A stretch of DNA of 64,000 nucleotides from Kriegella aquimaris (GCF_900103215.1 NZ_FNGV01000001.1:1054001-1118000), one strand, 5' to 3'. Positions 1-9,472 are shown, counted from the stretch's first letter. Numbers and translations: made by a program. Notes: generated by a model from the sequence alone, not told the origin.

Positions 1-492
1 TCGGCATCTTCAAGCGAACTGGTCATGAATGGCCTAGCACCATATATTGAAGTAATACATGTAGGCACCACTACAGTCGGAAAAAATCAGGGTTCGGCCA
101 CTTTTGTCGATGACCCCGAAAATGGTAATGTATATAACGAAGAACGAGAAAACTACATTAATCCCGATAACCAATGGGCCGTTCAACCGATAATTATGCT
201 CGCCGAAAACGCAGATGGCTTTTCAGATTATTACAATGGTTTGGTACCCGATATAGCACTTGAAGAAGATGTTGAAAATATGGGTGTTCTTGGAAACATA
301 GATGAACCGCTGCTCGCGAGGACAATTCAAGAAATTACAGGTGCAAGTGCCAAAAGAACTTTTGATGTCCAATTTCCTGTAAATTTGGTAACCAGCTCAA
401 AGATGTTCACTCCTATGAAAAACAACTTGATTATCCAAAAAGTGCCTTCATCTACAAAAGCTGAACTTTTAGCTCCTTCTAAAAAGGAATGA
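1..492 (+). CDS. S41-family peptidase, 5'-truncated by the window edge
   Basis: The reading frame is open from base 1, so only the C-terminal ~163 residues are present. The first codons read SASSSELV, the nucleophile-Ser segment of C-terminal-processing (S41) serine peptidases. A GKNQG segment about 20 residues later supplies the expected catalytic Lys. The rest matches the C-terminal part of the next gene closely in order and sequence (NGLAPY, DNQWA/DNRWA, NADGFSDY, SGLVPDI, EPLLA..IQEITG), so the two are tandem paralogues. The missing 5' part presumably carries the lipoprotein signal and PDZ-like region. The substrate is unknown. Confidence 0.9.
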   Translation, partial: SASSSELVMNGLAPYIEVIHVGTTTVGKNQGSATFVDDPENGNVYNEERENYINPDNQWAVQPIIMLAENADGFSDYYNGLVPDIALEEDVENMGVLGNIDEPLLARTIQEITGASAKRTFDVQFPVNLVTSSKMFTPMKNNLIIQKVPSSTKAELLAPSKKE

Positions 493-711
493 ATTTTTGT
501 ATTTTGAAATGACAATTACACAGAAATTTCGTCTCTTACAATACCATCATTATGCGTTGTTTACAACTTTTTTTCGAAATATGTAAATAAATTCGACAAC
601 CGTAGACTAAATATTTACGTAAGTACGTTATCCCTAAGGTAATGAACCTCAAATCGTTTGCAAAATAATGGAATGGTTATTGAAATGGTTTTTACCAGTT
701 AAAATAAACCT
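493..711. promoter_or_regulatory. intergenic region between the S41 paralogues
   Basis: AT-rich spacer of about 220 bp. It presumably carries the promoter of the downstream S41 gene. I see no convincing hairpin terminator or operator. Confidence 0.3.
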
Positions 712-2199
712 ATGAAAAAGTATGTAGTACTGTTCCTTTCTTTGGGACTTTTATCCCTCTCTTGCAGTAAAGATGATGACAGTTTAATAAAACTGACAGG
801 TCCGAATCCGGACCCAGATGCCAATGTTGATGTGCAAGATTTTATGTGGAAAGCCATGAATTCTTGGTATTTCTGGCAAGCCGAAGTCCCAAATTTGGCA
901 GATGATAAATTCCCCAACACTTCCGACGGCTCAAAAGCATATACCGAATTTTTGGAATCGGAAAGCGACCCTGCTGCTTTTTTTGATGATGCATTGCTTT
1001 ATTCTGAAGATCGATTCAGTTTTTATTCTGACGATTATGAGACATTAACAAAATCATTGTCAGGAATTTCAAAAAGCAACGGTCTTGAATTTGGTTTGGT
1101 GCGCTTTTCAGATAGTGACGATGTTTTCGGATATGTTCGTTACATTATCCCGAATTCCGATGCAGCATCTAAAGACATTAATCGTGGTGACCTTTTTACG
1201 GGCGTCAATGGAAGAACGCTTACCATTGATAATTATTCAAGCCTACTCTTTGGTGATGAAGACACCTACATCTTAAACATGGCCACCATAGAGGGCGAAA
1301 TAATTACGCCTTCCAATAGAGAAGTTTCCCTTACCAAAATGCCTGATTTGGCAGAAAACCCTATTTTTTTAGACGAGACTTTTGAAATAGGAGCCCAAAA
1401 GATAGGCTATTTAGTGTATAATGCATTCACCAACGAATATGATGAAGAATTAAATGAAGTGTTCGGCCGATTTGCCGATGCGAATATCACCGACCTGGTA
1501 TTAGATCTTCGCTATAACCCAGGAGGATCTGTTAATACCGCCCGTTTGCTGTCAAGTATGGTCTATGGTGCCAACACCAATGAATTGTTCCTTAGACAAC
1601 GTTGGAACGACAAAATACAGGAACAGCTGAGCAAAGAGCAGTTAGAAGATTATTTTGCCGATAAGACGAGTGGAAAAACGACATTAAGAACCTTGAACTT
1701 GAGTAAAGTCTATATTCTCGCTACAGGCAGTTCGGCATCCGCCAGTGAGCTAGTTATTAACGGACTAGCGCCATACGTAGATGTGGTGCATATCGGGGAA
1801 ACCACACGAGGTAAGAATGAATTTTCTATTACGATGGTCGATGACCCAGAAGGTAGTTACATTTATAATCCTGAAAGAGAAAACAAAATTAATTCCGATA
1901 ATCGATGGGCCATTCAACCCTTAGTGGGTAGAAATGAAAATGCAGACGGTTTCTCTGACTACACTAGTGGACTTGTTCCTGATATTGAATTACAAGAGGA
2001 TATTTCAAATCTTGGCGTATTGGGTGATTTACAAGAACCGCTCTTGGCCAAGGCTATACAGGAAATAACAGGGTCAACTACTGGTAAAAGAGATTTTACA
2101 GTGCATATGCCCGCTAATGTAATGACCAGTTCAAAAATGTTCGCGCCACTAAAAGATAATATGTTCATTGACAAACCGCTTAACATCAATTTGAATTGA
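712..2199 (+). CDS. S41-family C-terminal-processing peptidase, lipoprotein
   Basis: 495 aa. The signal peptide ends in a lipobox (LSLSC, Cys18) followed by SKDDD, an acidic stretch typical of surface-exposed Bacteroidota lipoproteins. Residues ~40-110 hold the N-terminal domain, ~120-220 a PDZ-like region (YIIPNSDAASKDINRGDLFTGV), and ~230-400 the protease core with DLVLDLRYNPGG. The catalytic Ser is S345 in SASASELV and the catalytic Lys is K368 in RGKNEF, the Ser/Lys dyad of the family. The enzyme should cleave proteins in the envelope or on the surface; its substrate is not known. It is followed by a strong terminator shared with the convergent gene. Confidence 0.93.
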   Translation: MKKYVVLFLSLGLLSLSCSKDDDSLIKLTGPNPDPDANVDVQDFMWKAMNSWYFWQAEVPNLADDKFPNTSDGSKAYTEFLESESDPAAFFDDALLYSEDRFSFYSDDYETLTKSLSGISKSNGLEFGLVRFSDSDDVFGYVRYIIPNSDAASKDINRGDLFTGVNGRTLTIDNYSSLLFGDEDTYILNMATIEGEIITPSNREVSLTKMPDLAENPIFLDETFEIGAQKIGYLVYNAFTNEYDEELNEVFGRFADANITDLVLDLRYNPGGSVNTARLLSSMVYGANTNELFLRQRWNDKIQEQLSKEQLEDYFADKTSGKTTLRTLNLSKVYILATGSSASASELVINGLAPYVDVVHIGETTRGKNEFSITMVDDPEGSYIYNPERENKINSDNRWAIQPLVGRNENADGFSDYTSGLVPDIELQEDISNLGVLGDLQEPLLAKAIQEITGSTTGKRDFTVHMPANVMTSSKMFAPLKDNMFIDKPLNINLN

Positions 2200-2221
2200 T
2201 GAAAAGAGGAAATACATGAAT

Positions 2222-2258
2222 AAAAAAACGGCTTGGTGTAAAACCAAGCCGTTTTTTT
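2222..2258. terminator. bidirectional rho-independent terminator
   Basis: Hairpin with arms AAACGGCTTGG and CCAAGCCGTTT, flanked by an A-run on the left and a T-run on the right. It lies between the convergent S41 and BtuG-like genes and can terminate both. Confidence 0.9.
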
Positions 2259-2279
2259 ATGTTCAGTTTTCTTTGGTCG

Positions 2280-3335
2280 CTATTCATTGAAATAAACGCC
2301 CCCAGGGATAATCCCCATTGTCAACGTAGTCATACTATCTTTGGTAGTAATGTCATAAATGCTCAACGTGCCATTACTAGCATAATCTTTGGCATCGGTA
2401 CCATATAATTTTCCTTCGTTCAAGGTCATATTGTAAAAACTCAGACCTGATATATATTCTTCTGTCGGAAGCGTGTCATCTGAAGGATCCATTTTATAGA
2501 CCGCACCGCCCATTTGGTAATAAAAGATACCTTCATCGATTCCCAGACTTCCCGGATGTTGGGTTGTTTCAAAATCGAAATTAACGACTTCATTGGTTGC
2601 CGTATTTATTTTAGAGAGTGCCCCACCTGTTTCCCCAAGGTAACCAGGGTTTCCACTAGCGAGCACCCAAAGGTTACCGGCATTATCAAATTGCATCGAA
2701 TTCGGCATATCACCCACGGTTATAGTCGTAGTTACTGAATTGGTTGAAGCATCGATTACCGAAATTTGATTGTTGGTACTGAAGGCGCCACTGTTGGTCA
2801 CGTAAAGCGTATTGCCATTGACTAACAAACGTTCTGGACCAAGTGGTACTGAAATGCTGCTTATTACCGTATTTGATGTTAAATCTACCACGGCAATAAA
2901 ATCATCGCTTTCATCTGCAGTATCGCCCCAATTGCTCACATAGCCTGTTCCATCAATGGCTACGAAATATCTAGGATTGTTCAACCCTTCCGTTATCTCA
3001 GCTTGTTTTTCAAAAGTATCTCGGTCTACAATATTGATTTTGTTCGATACATTGGCAACAATATAGGCTAAATCATTATCGAAGCTCATAGATTGCACAA
3101 TATTGCCTAAATCCTCATTGTTTACTTTGCTAAAGATAGCATGCTCGACATTGGTGAAATCTTCCGAAATAAAAGAAACTGTTCCGCTACCATTATTAAA
3201 AGGGCCCTCGTTCGTTACATAAATTCCTTTCTCATAATCTCCTTCGGGAAGGTCTATGACCTCATCATCATCGTTGTCACAGGAGGTCAAAATCCCAATG
3301 GCCAAAGCCCAAATACATACATTTCTCGTGTTCAT
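2280..3335 (-). CDS. YncE/DUF5074-type beta-propeller lipoprotein, probable BtuG-like surface corrinoid binder
   Basis: 351 aa. A signal peptide with lipobox ILTSC (Cys19) is followed by DNDDDE, as in surface lipoproteins. The remainder is a run of repeated beta-strand units typical of a seven-bladed propeller (YVTNEG, YIVANVSNKINIVD, YVTNSG..ISVIDASTN, YGTDAKDY). It lies 4 bp after the BtuB-like receptor gene and shares its cobalamin riboswitch. In Bacteroides, BtuG is a propeller lipoprotein that caps BtuB and binds B12 very tightly; architecture and context here fit that role. The functional assignment is inference. The fold and surface location are better supported. Confidence 0.72.
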   Translation of the reverse strand: MNTRNVCIWALAIGILTSCDNDDDEVIDLPEGDYEKGIYVTNEGPFNNGSGTVSFISEDFTNVEHAIFSKVNNEDLGNIVQSMSFDNDLAYIVANVSNKINIVDRDTFEKQAEITEGLNNPRYFVAIDGTGYVSNWGDTADESDDFIAVVDLTSNTVISSISVPLGPERLLVNGNTLYVTNSGAFSTNNQISVIDASTNSVTTTITVGDMPNSMQFDNAGNLWVLASGNPGYLGETGGALSKINTATNEVVNFDFETTQHPGSLGIDEGIFYYQMGGAVYKMDPSDDTLPTEEYISGLSFYNMTLNEGKLYGTDAKDYASNGTLSIYDITTKDSMTTLTMGIIPGGVYFNE

Positions 3336-3339
3336 AAAC

Positions 3340-5175
3340 TTAAAATTTAGCTATAATTTGAATTAAAAAATTTCTATTAGGCATGGGTCTGTACGCCACA
3401 CTCTGGTACTCTTCATTAAAAATATTGTTGATACGTAATCCCATTTTCAGGCTTAGTTTTTCCAATTTCAGCACATTATGGTGTCCCCCAAGATTGACCA
3501 CGGTATATCCTGGAAGTTCGTTGCTTTCATCAGTCGTAATGTAAACTGAATGGTTCAAGAGTGCTTGCGTATATAATTCATAGCGGCGGAAACTATAGTT
3601 CAGCGAACCATTTATTTTATGCAACGGCACGTATAGCAACTGCTTTTCGGTTGCTTTATCGACCGACCGAGTATAGGCCCAGCCTCCATCAAGCTCTAAA
3701 TGATGGGCTCCCCATGCTTTTTTATAGTTCAATACCGCTTCTAGACCGTACTGCCTCGCTTCTTGAATATTTTGTGGCACCCAAAGTCCGGAAGCATTGG
3801 GTCGCCATTGAATCATATTTTCTAAATCGATATAAAAGGCAGTGAGTTCTAAACTGGCATTGCCAACTTTGAATAATTGCCCCAATTCAACTTGGTAAGA
3901 AGTTTCAGGTACCAAATTTAAATTTCCGGCACCCAACCAATATAAATCGTTAAATGTGGGAAGTCGAAAGTTTTTTGAGGCACTTGTTTTGAGCAAATAG
4001 AAATCACTCAATTTATAACTACCATTTAGCGCCAACAAAAGCGGACTCTCGAAATCGTTCACCCAATCTTTTCGAATACTGAATCCGTAACGAAACTGCT
4101 CTGTTGCGTGATGGGTCGCCAATAAAGTACCCGACCATTGATTCCTTTTCGCATCTTCTAATGAAGACCCTTTGCCTTCTATCCGCTTATAATCTAATAG
4201 TCCGTTTAACGTAAAATCGCCCCAAGCTTGTTTGTGGTCATACCCTGCAATTATCGTATTTACACTTCCTAAAGAATAATCGGGTCTATTCTTATTGGCA
4301 TAATATTCATAGCGCTCGAACAAATGCGCCAGCTTGAATTTCATTAGTTTTTCGTTCCCGAAGCGAACCATTTCCAATAAAGATCTGGTATTGATATCTT
4401 TATACTTATCATCTGAGGGCGCCGTCAGCGTACCCGATAAATTTCGATCACCAAAAAATGTATTATGATGCAGTTTGAGCAACAGCTGCTTGCTAAAAAA
4501 ATATCCGGCATCAATATTGAAATTCAAATGATGGTATTCGCCGTTTTCATTCTTTTGTTCCCTACCTAAATACTCATAGTCGTTGTCGGAAGTCACATAA
4601 TTCATTCCGAAACCCAATGCTAAAGATTTGGACCCGTAAGACGATTTGAAGTTGAGATTTTGGGTATTGTAACTACCATACCCCATTTGTAAGACATTAT
4701 CGTAATGCTTTTCAAAAGCCAACAGATTATTCAAATGGATGCTTCCCCCTATCGCTCCACTACCATATTGCACGCTACCACCACCACTTCGAATGGCAAT
4801 TCGGTCGTAATTTTGGGGAATCAATGTGCCAAAGTCTGTTTGGCCGGTCAAGGGCGAGTTGATATTGATTCCATTCCAGACCACTGCCGTATGTTGGGCG
4901 TTGGTACCCCGAAAGGAAGGAGAAGAAACCATACCATAACCATTTTCTTTTAGGTAAATACTCGAATTAAAGCGGAGCATGTCGGTAAACGTCGGATTCG
5001 TTCGCTCGACCAATGAATCAGAAAGTGTTTTAATTTTAATGCCTGCGGCAAAACGATATAGCCTTGCATCACTTAGAACGACTTCTTCCAATTGTATAAT
5101 AGAATCGTTTTGGGCAATGGTCAAACCACTTCCGAAAAGCATAAGAAAGAGTAAAAAAAATGTTTTTTGTGCCAT
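3340..5175 (-). CDS. btuB: TonB-dependent corrinoid receptor, BtuB-like
   Basis: About 611 aa from the Met that opens the signal peptide (MAQKTFFLLFLMLFGSG..AQ). An upstream Met 11 codons earlier would precede the signal peptide and was not chosen. A plug domain follows (EEVVLSDARLYRF; SFRGTNAQHTAVVWNGI; GGGSVQYGSGAIGGSI), then a ~22-strand barrel ending in the aromatic LIQIIAKF. Length matches BtuB rather than the larger SusC-like receptors. It is directly downstream of a cobalamin riboswitch, which is the main evidence for its substrate. The product imports corrinoids across the outer membrane using TonB energy. Confidence 0.88.
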   Translation of the reverse strand: MAQKTFFLLFLMLFGSGLTIAQNDSIIQLEEVVLSDARLYRFAAGIKIKTLSDSLVERTNPTFTDMLRFNSSIYLKENGYGMVSSPSFRGTNAQHTAVVWNGININSPLTGQTDFGTLIPQNYDRIAIRSGGGSVQYGSGAIGGSIHLNNLLAFEKHYDNVLQMGYGSYNTQNLNFKSSYGSKSLALGFGMNYVTSDNDYEYLGREQKNENGEYHHLNFNIDAGYFFSKQLLLKLHHNTFFGDRNLSGTLTAPSDDKYKDINTRSLLEMVRFGNEKLMKFKLAHLFERYEYYANKNRPDYSLGSVNTIIAGYDHKQAWGDFTLNGLLDYKRIEGKGSSLEDAKRNQWSGTLLATHHATEQFRYGFSIRKDWVNDFESPLLLALNGSYKLSDFYLLKTSASKNFRLPTFNDLYWLGAGNLNLVPETSYQVELGQLFKVGNASLELTAFYIDLENMIQWRPNASGLWVPQNIQEARQYGLEAVLNYKKAWGAHHLELDGGWAYTRSVDKATEKQLLYVPLHKINGSLNYSFRRYELYTQALLNHSVYITTDESNELPGYTVVNLGGHHNVLKLEKLSLKMGLRINNIFNEEYQSVAYRPMPNRNFLIQIIAKF

Positions 5176-5221
5176 ATTTACAAAGACCCTTATCCCGAAG
5201 GCCAACATATTAATTATGAAT

Positions 5222-5432
5222 ATGGCAGGTCTCCTGACTTGCGTACTACCATCGACCTTCCCACCAGTACGAAATCAAATTCGGCCTGAGCAGTGGTACT
5301 TTGAAGAAAATGGTAGCCGTCCTCTTTATGCGGACAAAGCTTACAGTTGCGGGAACAGTTCCAGATTTTAACTGGATTCCCTTTTAATCGACCCGATTAA
5401 AAATAGCGGGCCAAACCAAAATTCGGGGCGAA
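5222..5432 (-). promoter_or_regulatory. cobalamin (B12) riboswitch
   Basis: Read on the minus strand, the segment contains the hallmark blocks in order: AAAGGGAATCC, then AATCTGGAACTG, then CCCGCAACTGTAA, then TACCACTG, then GGTGGGAAGG (B12 box), then GTCAGGAGACCTGCCA. It ends about 46 nt before the BtuB start. The element should repress the btuB-btuG operon when adenosylcobalamin is abundant. Confidence 0.96.
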
Positions 5433-5565
5433 AGTAAGTATTTTAAGGTTGATCACCTTTAAAATACATTGAAAAAGTACAATTACACATTTCAAAACAG
5501 TCCCTAAGATGCAAATTTCAATAAATTGCCTACTTATATACATCTTCTGCTTACTGAGTTTTTAA

Positions 5566-8094
5566 TCAATCTATAACCCTAAAGCTGTGCAACGCACTCA
5601 CGGGTCTGCCATCAGAAGTGATGCCTTCTATTCGAATCATATACTTCCCGGCAGTATCGCCAGTATAGAAATTCAATTTCGTTTTCTCCTTTTCCGTAAT
5701 GTTGATGTCTGGCACCCAGTCAAGAGTTGTGCGGTAGTCAGGTTTATCATGTTTAGGTGCGGGAGTAGCGTAGTTCGGCGCGTAGAACTCCCTAGTTTTA
5801 TAGAACCCTGGAATGGTAGCATTGGCGATACCGGGATACCTTTCTGGTGTTTCCTCAAAATTCTTGCCCGTTCTGGTATAGATAGCAATTACTCCACCCA
5901 TCGAACGTGAACCATACAGGGCGGCTTCCGAACTTTGAAGAACATCGATGAACAATACATCGGGAACGGGGAGGCTTTGAATGAAGTCTGAGCTCATAGG
6001 TATTCCGTCGAGTAAATAAAGTGGGCCAATAGGACCTCCAAAGTTCATTGCTCCCCTGATTAAAACACTTTGGTTTGGGAAAGACCCAAAAACCTGTACT
6101 CCGGGTATACGCCTTAAAAGGTCTAAAACGCTGCCCGTTTGTGCACTAGGTATAGAGTCTAGTAAGATTCTGTTCCTTGCTTCCCCATACAAAGTGCGCG
6201 AGCTCAGTTCGTCGTTAATAAGCTCTTTTCGCGTTTTTATTTTCGCTTTTACAACAACCTCTTTCAATTTTGTCACCTTGGGGTCGTATTTGAAATCGTT
6301 CAATTTTTTACGGTACGTTTCTTTAAGATATGGCTTCGCATATGTACTCGTTGCCTTATCAATTTGCCGCTTTAAGGGATTCTTTACCTGGACTACAGGG
6401 TAGGGCGAATCTAAATATATTGACACTTGGTCAGCGGCTCTTTTGCTTTTGACCGCACGCTCCGCATTTACAATAGCTTCGACACTATCTTTAAAAAAGA
6501 AAGGACCAAAACTAAACCTACCCTGTGCATTGGTCGGTTTTTTTTCCTGATAGACATCCCCGGCCAATATGTTCAAATTGGTAATTGCTTTTGTGGGTCG
6601 GTAACGATTGTTGAAGGCCGTAGTGCTTCCGCTTATCATAATACCCCTTTCTGGTTGAAAGGCCAATTCTTTACTTACACCTTCAGCTATAAACGATTTC
6701 CAAATGAACCTTCGCCATCCGTGTGTGAGCATAAGCATATCCAGTACATAATCACGTGCTCTTGAATCATCCACGAAAAAATAATTCGGATTTTCAACCA
6801 TTCCGCCTATATCGGAATTTAACAATAGCCAACTTTTGATAGTAGATGTTTCTTTTTCTAAACTGTTTTGTGTGACAACGCTCATTGAAAAATGTCCGCC
6901 AAGCGACGCTCCCTTGGTGTCTTGAACGGCAAGGGCTAAAGCTACCTGCTCACGAAATCCATACTTCGGTCTATCCGATTTCACGGAAAAGTTCACATTG
7001 TTTTTAGGGTTTTCAATGAAGGAAAGTCGCTCACTAACAGGTTCTCCGTTCGGATCGAACAAAGTGAAATGGGCCACGCCATCATCCAATTTAGAAGTCA
7101 AAATCTTTATAACATAAGTGTCTTCATTACTGTTTTTCTCGAAGCGTTTGAAAATTAGCTGACCACGAAGATGGCCCAATAATAATGTGCCCTTCAGTCC
7201 ATTATTAATATTTGTAGAAACCCGAACAACCACATATTCACCGTAATTACTGACCTGCAAAACATAACCTTTTGATAGGGGCCTAGGTACCGGATATTTT
7301 TCCGTAACACCGTTGATTTCAATTTGTGCGTAATAATCGGTATCGGGCTTTACTTCAAAATAAGTTGAGGCCAAACCGAATTCAAAGCTTCTAAACGGCA
7401 CTATTTGAGTACCATCTTCATTAACAATTTTACCCTGTAATGCGATGCCCGTTCCTGCCGCATCTGTTATTTTTAAACCCATAACGTTTGTAAGACCCGC
7501 CACCAAATTACCTCCTTCCGGAAAAAATTGAACGATAGGCTTCGTAGTGTTTAATAGGGCTATCTGATTTTTAGAAGTTTCTTCTCCCCTTTCATCTTTT
7601 TCGAACTTCTTTTCTGGTATATCGTTCGAATTCAATTGTTGCGACCATATCGTTATTTTCTTTTGAAAAAGAACAAGTTCACTATCGTTCAGCATGTATT
7701 TGGTGTAGGCCCGTAACACGTGCGGGCCCTCTTTGACATCTTGCGGCACGGTTATATCGCCGGCGGCCCAGCCGGAATTGGCATATAATTTCCGTTGCGC
7801 GATTATGCTGTCTTTCGAATTTAGTAATTCTACGTAAACGACCCGGCTTTTATCACTTTCCCAATGGGTAATACCGTTCAATACGTAAGCTTTGAACCAA
7901 ATTGTTTCACCGCTAGTATAGCAATCTTTATCTGTCTGCACATATACTTTTTCGGGTGGTGTAAGGTTGGCATAGGTAGCAAGTTGACCTTGAATCGTAT
8001 TAAATACCGGATTTTCTTGGGCATCTAAATCGTAAATCGAAAACAGTAAGACCAACACCAAACTATAAATGCAAAATGTATCTGCCGTTTTCAT
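5566..8094 (-). CDS. large exported protein with macroglobulin-like and TonB-plug domains, no barrel
   Basis: About 842 aa, starting at MKTADTF, which opens a plausible signal peptide; an alternative Met lies 5 codons upstream. The N-terminal third has alpha-2-macroglobulin MG2-like sequence (YVQTDKDCYTSGETIWFKAY). The middle is beta-rich, with FFPEGGNLVAGL and MLTHGWRRF. The C-terminal third is a plug domain of SusC/RagA type (GSVLDLLRRIPGVQVFG; LIRGAMNFG; LYLLDGIPM; EAALYGSRSMGGVIAIYT). The protein ends soon after the plug, so no TonB barrel is present. This architecture recurs in Bacteroidota, usually without a known function. It ends shortly before the riboswitch-controlled operon on the same strand and probably has its own promoter. 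Confidence 0.82.
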   Translation of the reverse strand: MKTADTFCIYSLVLVLLFSIYDLDAQENPVFNTIQGQLATYANLTPPEKVYVQTDKDCYTSGETIWFKAYVLNGITHWESDKSRVVYVELLNSKDSIIAQRKLYANSGWAAGDITVPQDVKEGPHVLRAYTKYMLNDSELVLFQKKITIWSQQLNSNDIPEKKFEKDERGEETSKNQIALLNTTKPIVQFFPEGGNLVAGLTNVMGLKITDAAGTGIALQGKIVNEDGTQIVPFRSFEFGLASTYFEVKPDTDYYAQIEINGVTEKYPVPRPLSKGYVLQVSNYGEYVVVRVSTNINNGLKGTLLLGHLRGQLIFKRFEKNSNEDTYVIKILTSKLDDGVAHFTLFDPNGEPVSERLSFIENPKNNVNFSVKSDRPKYGFREQVALALAVQDTKGASLGGHFSMSVVTQNSLEKETSTIKSWLLLNSDIGGMVENPNYFFVDDSRARDYVLDMLMLTHGWRRFIWKSFIAEGVSKELAFQPERGIMISGSTTAFNNRYRPTKAITNLNILAGDVYQEKKPTNAQGRFSFGPFFFKDSVEAIVNAERAVKSKRAADQVSIYLDSPYPVVQVKNPLKRQIDKATSTYAKPYLKETYRKKLNDFKYDPKVTKLKEVVVKAKIKTRKELINDELSSRTLYGEARNRILLDSIPSAQTGSVLDLLRRIPGVQVFGSFPNQSVLIRGAMNFGGPIGPLYLLDGIPMSSDFIQSLPVPDVLFIDVLQSSEAALYGSRSMGGVIAIYTRTGKNFEETPERYPGIANATIPGFYKTREFYAPNYATPAPKHDKPDYRTTLDWVPDINITEKEKTKLNFYTGDTAGKYMIRIEGITSDGRPVSALHSFRVID

Positions 8095-8593
8095 AGAGTC
8101 AACCAACAATTTATATAAAAAGTGACAACAAGTTAGTATTTTTTTAGATTAAGAAACTGTTTTGGAGGATTCCGATACGGGCAAGAAAGACAATCATTCA
8201 CCAAACTTCGTGATGAATGTAATCAGATCAAACAGATTATCGGAAATCTACCAAATGGTCCAGGCAAACTTCGACCAGAGCAAAAATAACATGACCATCA
8301 AGTGGAGCTGCGCACAATGGAAAATTTGGAAAAGTACAACCACGGTCACGACCATACAATACTAGGTCTAACCAAAATTCGGGGAAGGCAGTGAATCTAA
8401 AGGGATGTATTCTTTATTAACAGCCTTGTTTATGAAAGGTAGTCTTGTAGTCTTGTAACCTTTCCTCATTTCCAAAAATCCTTTCCAAAATTTTTACACA
8501 GGTCTATTACTTCAATAGAATCGACACCCTAGTCATTTGATTTGTCTTTATTGATAGGCCCTTTAACAGGAACGCTAATTAAAAATAAAACTA
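8095..8593. other. gene-free region, possible decayed coding remnant
   Basis: About 480 bp. Between ~8158 and 8395 the plus strand reads as two adjoining short open stretches. One includes GQERQSFTKLRDECNQIKQ and ends at a stop near 8290. The next, in another frame, includes YNHGHDHTILG. This could be a frameshifted remnant of a small His-rich protein, but there is no clear start and I recognise no family. The rest (8400-8590) shows nothing I can interpret. Confidence 0.3.
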
Positions 8594-9472
8594 CTATTCA
8601 ACACCTTGAAAAACCATCTTCATCAAGCTATCTCTTTCCATTTTTGAATTTTTTATATCCTCCCTAATTTTACTAATCTCGTTCTGAATCTTTTTTTCTA
8701 TTGCTTTTGTTTCCTCATCTACTTTTCCAACTATTTCAATTGTTACCCTTCTGTTTTTTGAACGAGATATTTCATTTCTATTTTCCACTAATTGATGGTC
8801 AGCCCCAAAACTAACTACCTTATTTATCCTGTTGTTTTGTTGATCTATAGACTTGATAAAATCGGCTACATTTTGGGCTCTTTCATCCGAAATATCCTTA
8901 TTGGATGGCGTATTTCCTATAGCATCCGTATATCCTTTAATATTTAATTTACAATTTTCCAAAGAGGAAATGAAGGCTTTAATCCTCAGCTTATTAAAGT
9001 CGGAGAGTTTAGCGCTACCGGAGGTAAAGAAAATAATTTCGTGGTTTTTAAAGGCAGGGCTTTTATGAGCTTGCTCCTCCAGACTCTCGATTTCTAATTG
9101 TGCAAAATCGTTTTCTAATTTTAATAGTATAGAATCAAAATGATCAATTTCCTTTTCTTTATCTATTAACAAAGTATAAGATTCGGAATTTAATGTGGGT
9201 TTCACCCCTAACCGCATCCCAAGAATGAAGAACGGGATTGTAAAAAACAGTAGGAAAAAATAGGCCATATTTTTTTCAATATCTATCTCACCCAAAATAA
9301 AAATTGAAATCAGTACAAAAATAAAGAGTAAAACGACCCACCAATTATTTATATAACCGAAATAGTTTATTTCAACAAATGTCCCTATCGTGTATAATAA
9401 ATATGGAATACCAATAAGGATTAGAATTGATATTAGAACTAGAAATAAATTATTGATTTTTTTATTCCCCAT
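8594..9472 (-). CDS. membrane-anchored OmpA-family domain protein
   Basis: 292 aa. Three hydrophobic segments (about residues 9-30, 43-61 and 68-88) precede a short coiled-coil stretch. An OmpA-like peptidoglycan-binding domain follows at residues ~140-245 (IIFFTSGSAKLS, LNIKGYTDAIG, ISDERAQNVADFI, RSKNRRVTIEI). A charged helical tail of ~45 residues closes the protein. Usual OmpA proteins have an outer-membrane barrel or a lipid anchor, so an inner-membrane, MotB-like topology is more likely here. It is a lone gene with structured spacers on both sides, and base composition is more AT-rich than the flanking metabolic genes. Role unknown. Confidence 0.85.
   Translation of the reverse strand: MGNKKINNLFLVLISILILIGIPYLLYTIGTFVEINYFGYINNWWVVLLFIFVLISIFILGEIDIEKNMAYFFLLFFTIPFFILGMRLGVKPTLNSESYTLLIDKEKEIDHFDSILLKLENDFAQLEIESLEEQAHKSPAFKNHEIIFFTSGSAKLSDFNKLRIKAFISSLENCKLNIKGYTDAIGNTPSNKDISDERAQNVADFIKSIDQQNNRINKVVSFGADHQLVENRNEISRSKNRRVTIEIVGKVDEETKAIEKKIQNEISKIREDIKNSKMERDSLMKMVFQGVE

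Noticed and set aside
5587-5910. 107-codon plus-strand frame
   Set aside because: Antisense to the plug domain of the large macroglobulin/TonB-plug protein, with no recognisable product.
8162-8365. 67-codon plus-strand frame as a gene
   Set aside because: Frame shows no domain or signal, and an alternative frame in the same place looks more protein-like; neither is convincing.
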